Shown piece after piece: positions 20,187 through 28,390 of a stretch of 28,390 nt of DNA. Source of the DNA: Zygnema circumcarinatum (taxonomy: Eukaryota; Streptophyta; Zygnematophyceae; Zygnematales; Zygnemataceae); NCBI GenBank assembly GCA_037447605.1, contig CM074810.1, forward strand, positions 3,034,474-3,062,863, read 5' to 3'. The notes below the pieces were generated by a model. It ran no database searches. It was not told the DNA's origin and was given only the letters and a program-made list of their open reading frames with translations. Within the stretch, counting starts at the first letter, position 1, and the number at the start of each line of letters is the position of its first letter. The position numbers were made by a program, and so were the translations under genes.

Positions 20187-20401
20187 GAGAGGAGGGAGAG
20201 AGGGAGAGTGTGCCGCTCCTTCCAGAAGGTCCTTGGATACCAAAGGGAAGGAGAGAAACTGGGAAGAGGGAGGGGAAGAGGTGAAAGTGGCAGAGCGGGA
20301 GAGACGGGAGAATTGAAAAAGCAGTGCAGAGACAAAGTGATTTTGAGAAGCAGAGAGGAGACACAAGGGGGGGAGGGGGCGAGGGAGGCCGAGAAAGAGT
20401 T

Positions 20402-20437
<36 letters not shown>

Positions 20438-21100
20438 GGGGGGATAGAGATGCCTCACACATTCACATACCCTTTTTGTCCTTTCCTCAAAGCTTTGACC
20501 ACCTCCTTCACGCCTCGCTTCAGTTGCTTCGTTTTCGCAGCTGGCAATTGTCTCCCAATGCGCATACAGAGGCTAATCAGAATTGGACACTTTCACAACG
20601 TATTTCTGGAAAAGTCGTCCAAAAAAAAATAGACAAGCTTGGACGCACGAAAGGAAGCAATGTAGACAATGAATTGTGAAGTGCGCAATATTTCAAAATT
20701 CCAACTTTGAGAGAAGGAAACGAAATTGGAGATTTCATGTTCCAAACCAAAGCAATAATTGCTCCAATAATGAAGCTGTCTACTAACAAAACACATTGAG
20801 ATATACGCAGCTTGGTTCAACAGTGCGTTGATTCCAAACTGAAACTGTTACTCATAGAAGAGTCCAGCATTCCTCCGCATGTACTAAGCAGCTGCTTAGA
20901 AAACATCAAACTTAAGGAAGCCAAGAAAAAATACATTAAGAGGAAAATAAACTGCACATCTGCTTACCCTTTTTAACAATTTTCAGCGCTTTTTTGTTCA
21001 GCTTTTTGGAGACGAGAGGTTTCGCAATCGGACTGAGAAAAAGCCATTTCTTCTTGTCCTTCTCCTTCTCCTTCTTCTCATCCTCCGCGACATTCGCCAT
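19575..21100 (-). CDS. NHP2: H/ACA small nucleolar ribonucleoprotein subunit NHP2 (L7Ae family)
   Basis: Core protein of H/ACA snoRNPs, which guide pseudouridylation of rRNA and, in some organisms, form part of telomerase. Exons: 21100-20968, 20540-20471, 20066-19961, 19751-19575. They sum to 486 nt, 161 aa plus stop, close to the usual 150-160 aa. A Lys/Glu-rich N-terminus (EDEKKEKEKDKKK) leads to WLFLSPIAKPLVSKKL, then RGVKEVVKALRKGQKG and LCLIAGDISPIDVITHLP, the L7Ae RNA-binding signature. Next comes VPYVYVPSKEDLG and ATKRPTSCMLI, and an acidic tail ending SIYEK. The start codon is in GCCATGG context, with TTAGGG repeats just upstream. The gene is divergent from the AMSH gene, with 897 bp between the two ATGs. 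Confidence 0.95.
20130..20185. repeat. (GA)n repeat in NHP2 intron 3
   Basis: A run of about 25 GA units lies in the 404 bp intron 20067-20470. A second run with interruptions is at about 20401-20440. On the NHP2 strand both are CT. Confidence 0.9.
20541..20967 (-). other. NHP2 intron 1
   Basis: Donor AGG|GTAAGC, acceptor ATTGCCAG. The 427 bp contain no recognised gene, repeat or RNA element. Confidence 0.85.
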
Positions 21101-21114
21101 GGCTCTCGCCCTCA

Positions 21115-21132
21115 CCTAACCCTAACCCTAAC
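21115..21132 (-). repeat. TTAGGG repeats upstream of NHP2 ATG
   Basis: Three units of CCCTAA on the plus strand (TTAGGG in the NHP2 sense) lie 15-32 bp before the start codon. Confidence 0.9.
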
Positions 21133-21750
21133 TCTCGCACAGGTCCCCTCCTGCGATGGATCTGAACAAAAACCTCCTTCAACCCTCACGCTTTTTGCAA
21201 TCCGCCGCACTCACAGCACTGGAGATATGAACAAAAAAACCTTCAAATTCAGGTTGTATGCAGGGTTCTGTCCAAGCCTGCACTGGCAGCAGCAGCAAAC
21301 CCTAAAAGGCTCCTCCTGCAGCCAGCGGGAGGAGGGTAGGGCTCTGCTGCCCTTCCTGCACGACCCTGAACCCTCTCCGTACAGTGGCTTGAGGTACCGT
21401 ACAAGGATGACTTCACACGCGCGAATCCGTCTTCAACCGTCCATACAGTACAGTACTTTCTGAGCAAAATCCTCCGTACGAAAGGACAATCGGACTGGCA
21501 ATTTACTGTAACTGCGTACATGGAGCTTGATAAGTCTAACAGGGTTCCATGTGAACTCACGTGAACAATTTTCAAATTAACTGGATGAAATGTTGTGGAG
21601 AGCTTTGATTGGTTCCGACATTATCGGAGAACTGTAACAGATACGTCAACGGGTTCTTCACATTTTGCTCCTTTCAGAAAAGTGGGTTTGGGATTGTTCT
21701 GAAGAAGCTTCCAGGCCCGCGAGGACCAACAGCCAAGAAATAGGGTAGGA

Positions 21751-21776
21751 TTAGGGTTAGGGTTAGGGTTAGGGTT
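21751..21776 (+). repeat. TTAGGG x4 interstitial telomere-like repeat
   Basis: Four perfect TTAGGG units followed by GGGTTCAAG. This is the six-base type, not the seven-base plant type seen 170 bp later. Confidence 0.92.
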
Positions 21777-21941
21777 CAAGATGAGGGTTTGGGCTTGCAG
21801 GGTCTAGGGTTCATGTTTGCAGCATTCCGGCCGTTGACGGCCTCACGGTACTCAATTCCGACAAGTGCAAGAGCCTGATTGGTCGGGCTTTCGGTCGCTA
21901 ACTGCATCAGTTAAACATTTCGTTGTGAGGGTTTTTCTAGG

Positions 21942-21972
21942 TTTCAGGGTTTAGGGTTTAGGGTTTAGGGTT
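21942..21972 (+). repeat. TTTAGGG x3 plant-type telomere-like repeat before AMSH ATG
   Basis: Three TTTAGGG units preceded by a TTTCAGGG variant end about 26 bp before the AMSH start codon. Confidence 0.92.
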
Positions 21973-21997
21973 GTGAGGGCCCCACCCACCCGCCGCC

Positions 21998-28047
<6,050 letters not shown>

Positions 28048-28390
28048 GTAAGAAATTAGGTTTAGCTCTCCTCCTCATTCAACCCCATCTTTTTTCTTTC
28101 AGCACAAAAACTGATGTCTTGTAGAATATGCTCATGGTCGTTACCTGTTCTGTCTTGGGGCTCCCCACTCTCTCTCTCCCCCTTCCCTTCCCTTTCCTCT
28201 CCCTCGCCCTCTCCCTCTTCCCCACTCTCTTTCTCCTCTCTCTCCCTCTCTCTCTCTCCCTTCTCCCACTCCCCTCCCTCCCCTCTCCCCCACCCCTCTT
28301 CCCCCCCTCTCTCTCCCTCACCTTTCCCACCCCCCTCCCTCCCCTCTCTCCCCCCCTCTCTCCCCCCCCCTCTCTCTCCCTCCCCTGTCC
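28048..28390 (+). other. AMSH intron 13, pyrimidine-rich, truncated by window end
   Basis: Donor CG|GTAAGA, then from about 28158 to the window edge CT-rich sequence with C runs. The next exon is outside the window. Confidence 0.8.

Larger units (their letters stand above)
21101..21997. promoter_or_regulatory. Divergent NHP2/AMSH promoter region
   Basis: The spacer contains TTAGGG-type repeats next to the NHP2 start (about 21115-21132), four TTAGGG at 21751-21776 and TTTAGGG units at 21942-21972 next to the AMSH start. GATTGG boxes (inverted CCAAT) occur at about 21608 and 21876. No gene was recognised in the two small open frames near 21250-21570. Confidence 0.6.

Overview
This window is nuclear DNA from a photosynthetic eukaryote of the green lineage. 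The evidence is six spliced protein-coding genes with GT-AG introns (one apparent GC-AG), a plant SPL2-type RING ligase, a PDI of the plant PDIL2 layout, and many short telomere-like motifs of the plant type (TTTAGGG/CCCTAAA). The density of microsatellites and polypurine/polypyrimidine tracts in introns and spacers, and protein sequences that resemble but are not close to land-plant ones, make a streptophyte alga or early land plant a reasonable guess. The species cannot be settled from the window. No prokaryotic, viral, CRISPR or recognisable transposon coding sequence was found.

Layout from left to right. (1) 50-1145, minus strand: 5' end of an RRP4/EXOSC2 exosome subunit gene, cut by the window edge. 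(2) 1146-2484: divergent spacer with a 67-68 bp tandem repeat, an array of AATGGTTG/CAACCATT dyads and four TCACGT boxes exactly 10 bp apart. (3) 2485-6673, plus strand: six-exon SPL2/MUL1-type membrane-anchored RING E3 ligase, 500 aa, followed directly by a G-rich 3' region. (4) 6674-9050: gene-poor spacer. (5) 9051-13390, minus strand: eleven-exon protein disulfide isomerase, 374 aa, with unfolded-protein-response elements upstream. (6) 13391-16341: PDI promoter, a coding-like but frame-broken stretch (possible pseudogene), then a pyrimidine-rich tract. (7) 16342-18424, minus strand: METTL21/VCP-KMT-type methyltransferase whose proposed first exon contains an in-frame 21 bp minisatellite. 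(8) 18425-19574: spacer with a 53 bp minisatellite and a purine tract. (9) 19575-21100, minus strand: four-exon NHP2 H/ACA snoRNP protein. (10) 21101-21997: divergent promoter with telomere-like arrays beside both start codons. (11) 21998 to past the right edge, plus strand: AMSH-type JAMM deubiquitinase, 13 exons visible, C-terminus missing.

The genes are ordinary housekeeping genes and do not form an operon or a dedicated system. Two act in RNA metabolism (RRP4 in exosome rRNA processing and decay, NHP2 in pseudouridylation guide particles). Two act in ubiquitin biology (SPL2-like ligase at an organelle membrane, AMSH on endosomal ubiquitin). PDI folds secretory proteins. The exon models were built by hand from splice signals, reading phase and family resemblance, and each complete model sums to a multiple of three. 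I found no convincing undescribed system. The most notable observations are the regulatory-looking repeat architectures, the repeat-bearing methyltransferase exon, the duplicated splice donor in AMSH and the very long CT tract that splits its catalytic motif.
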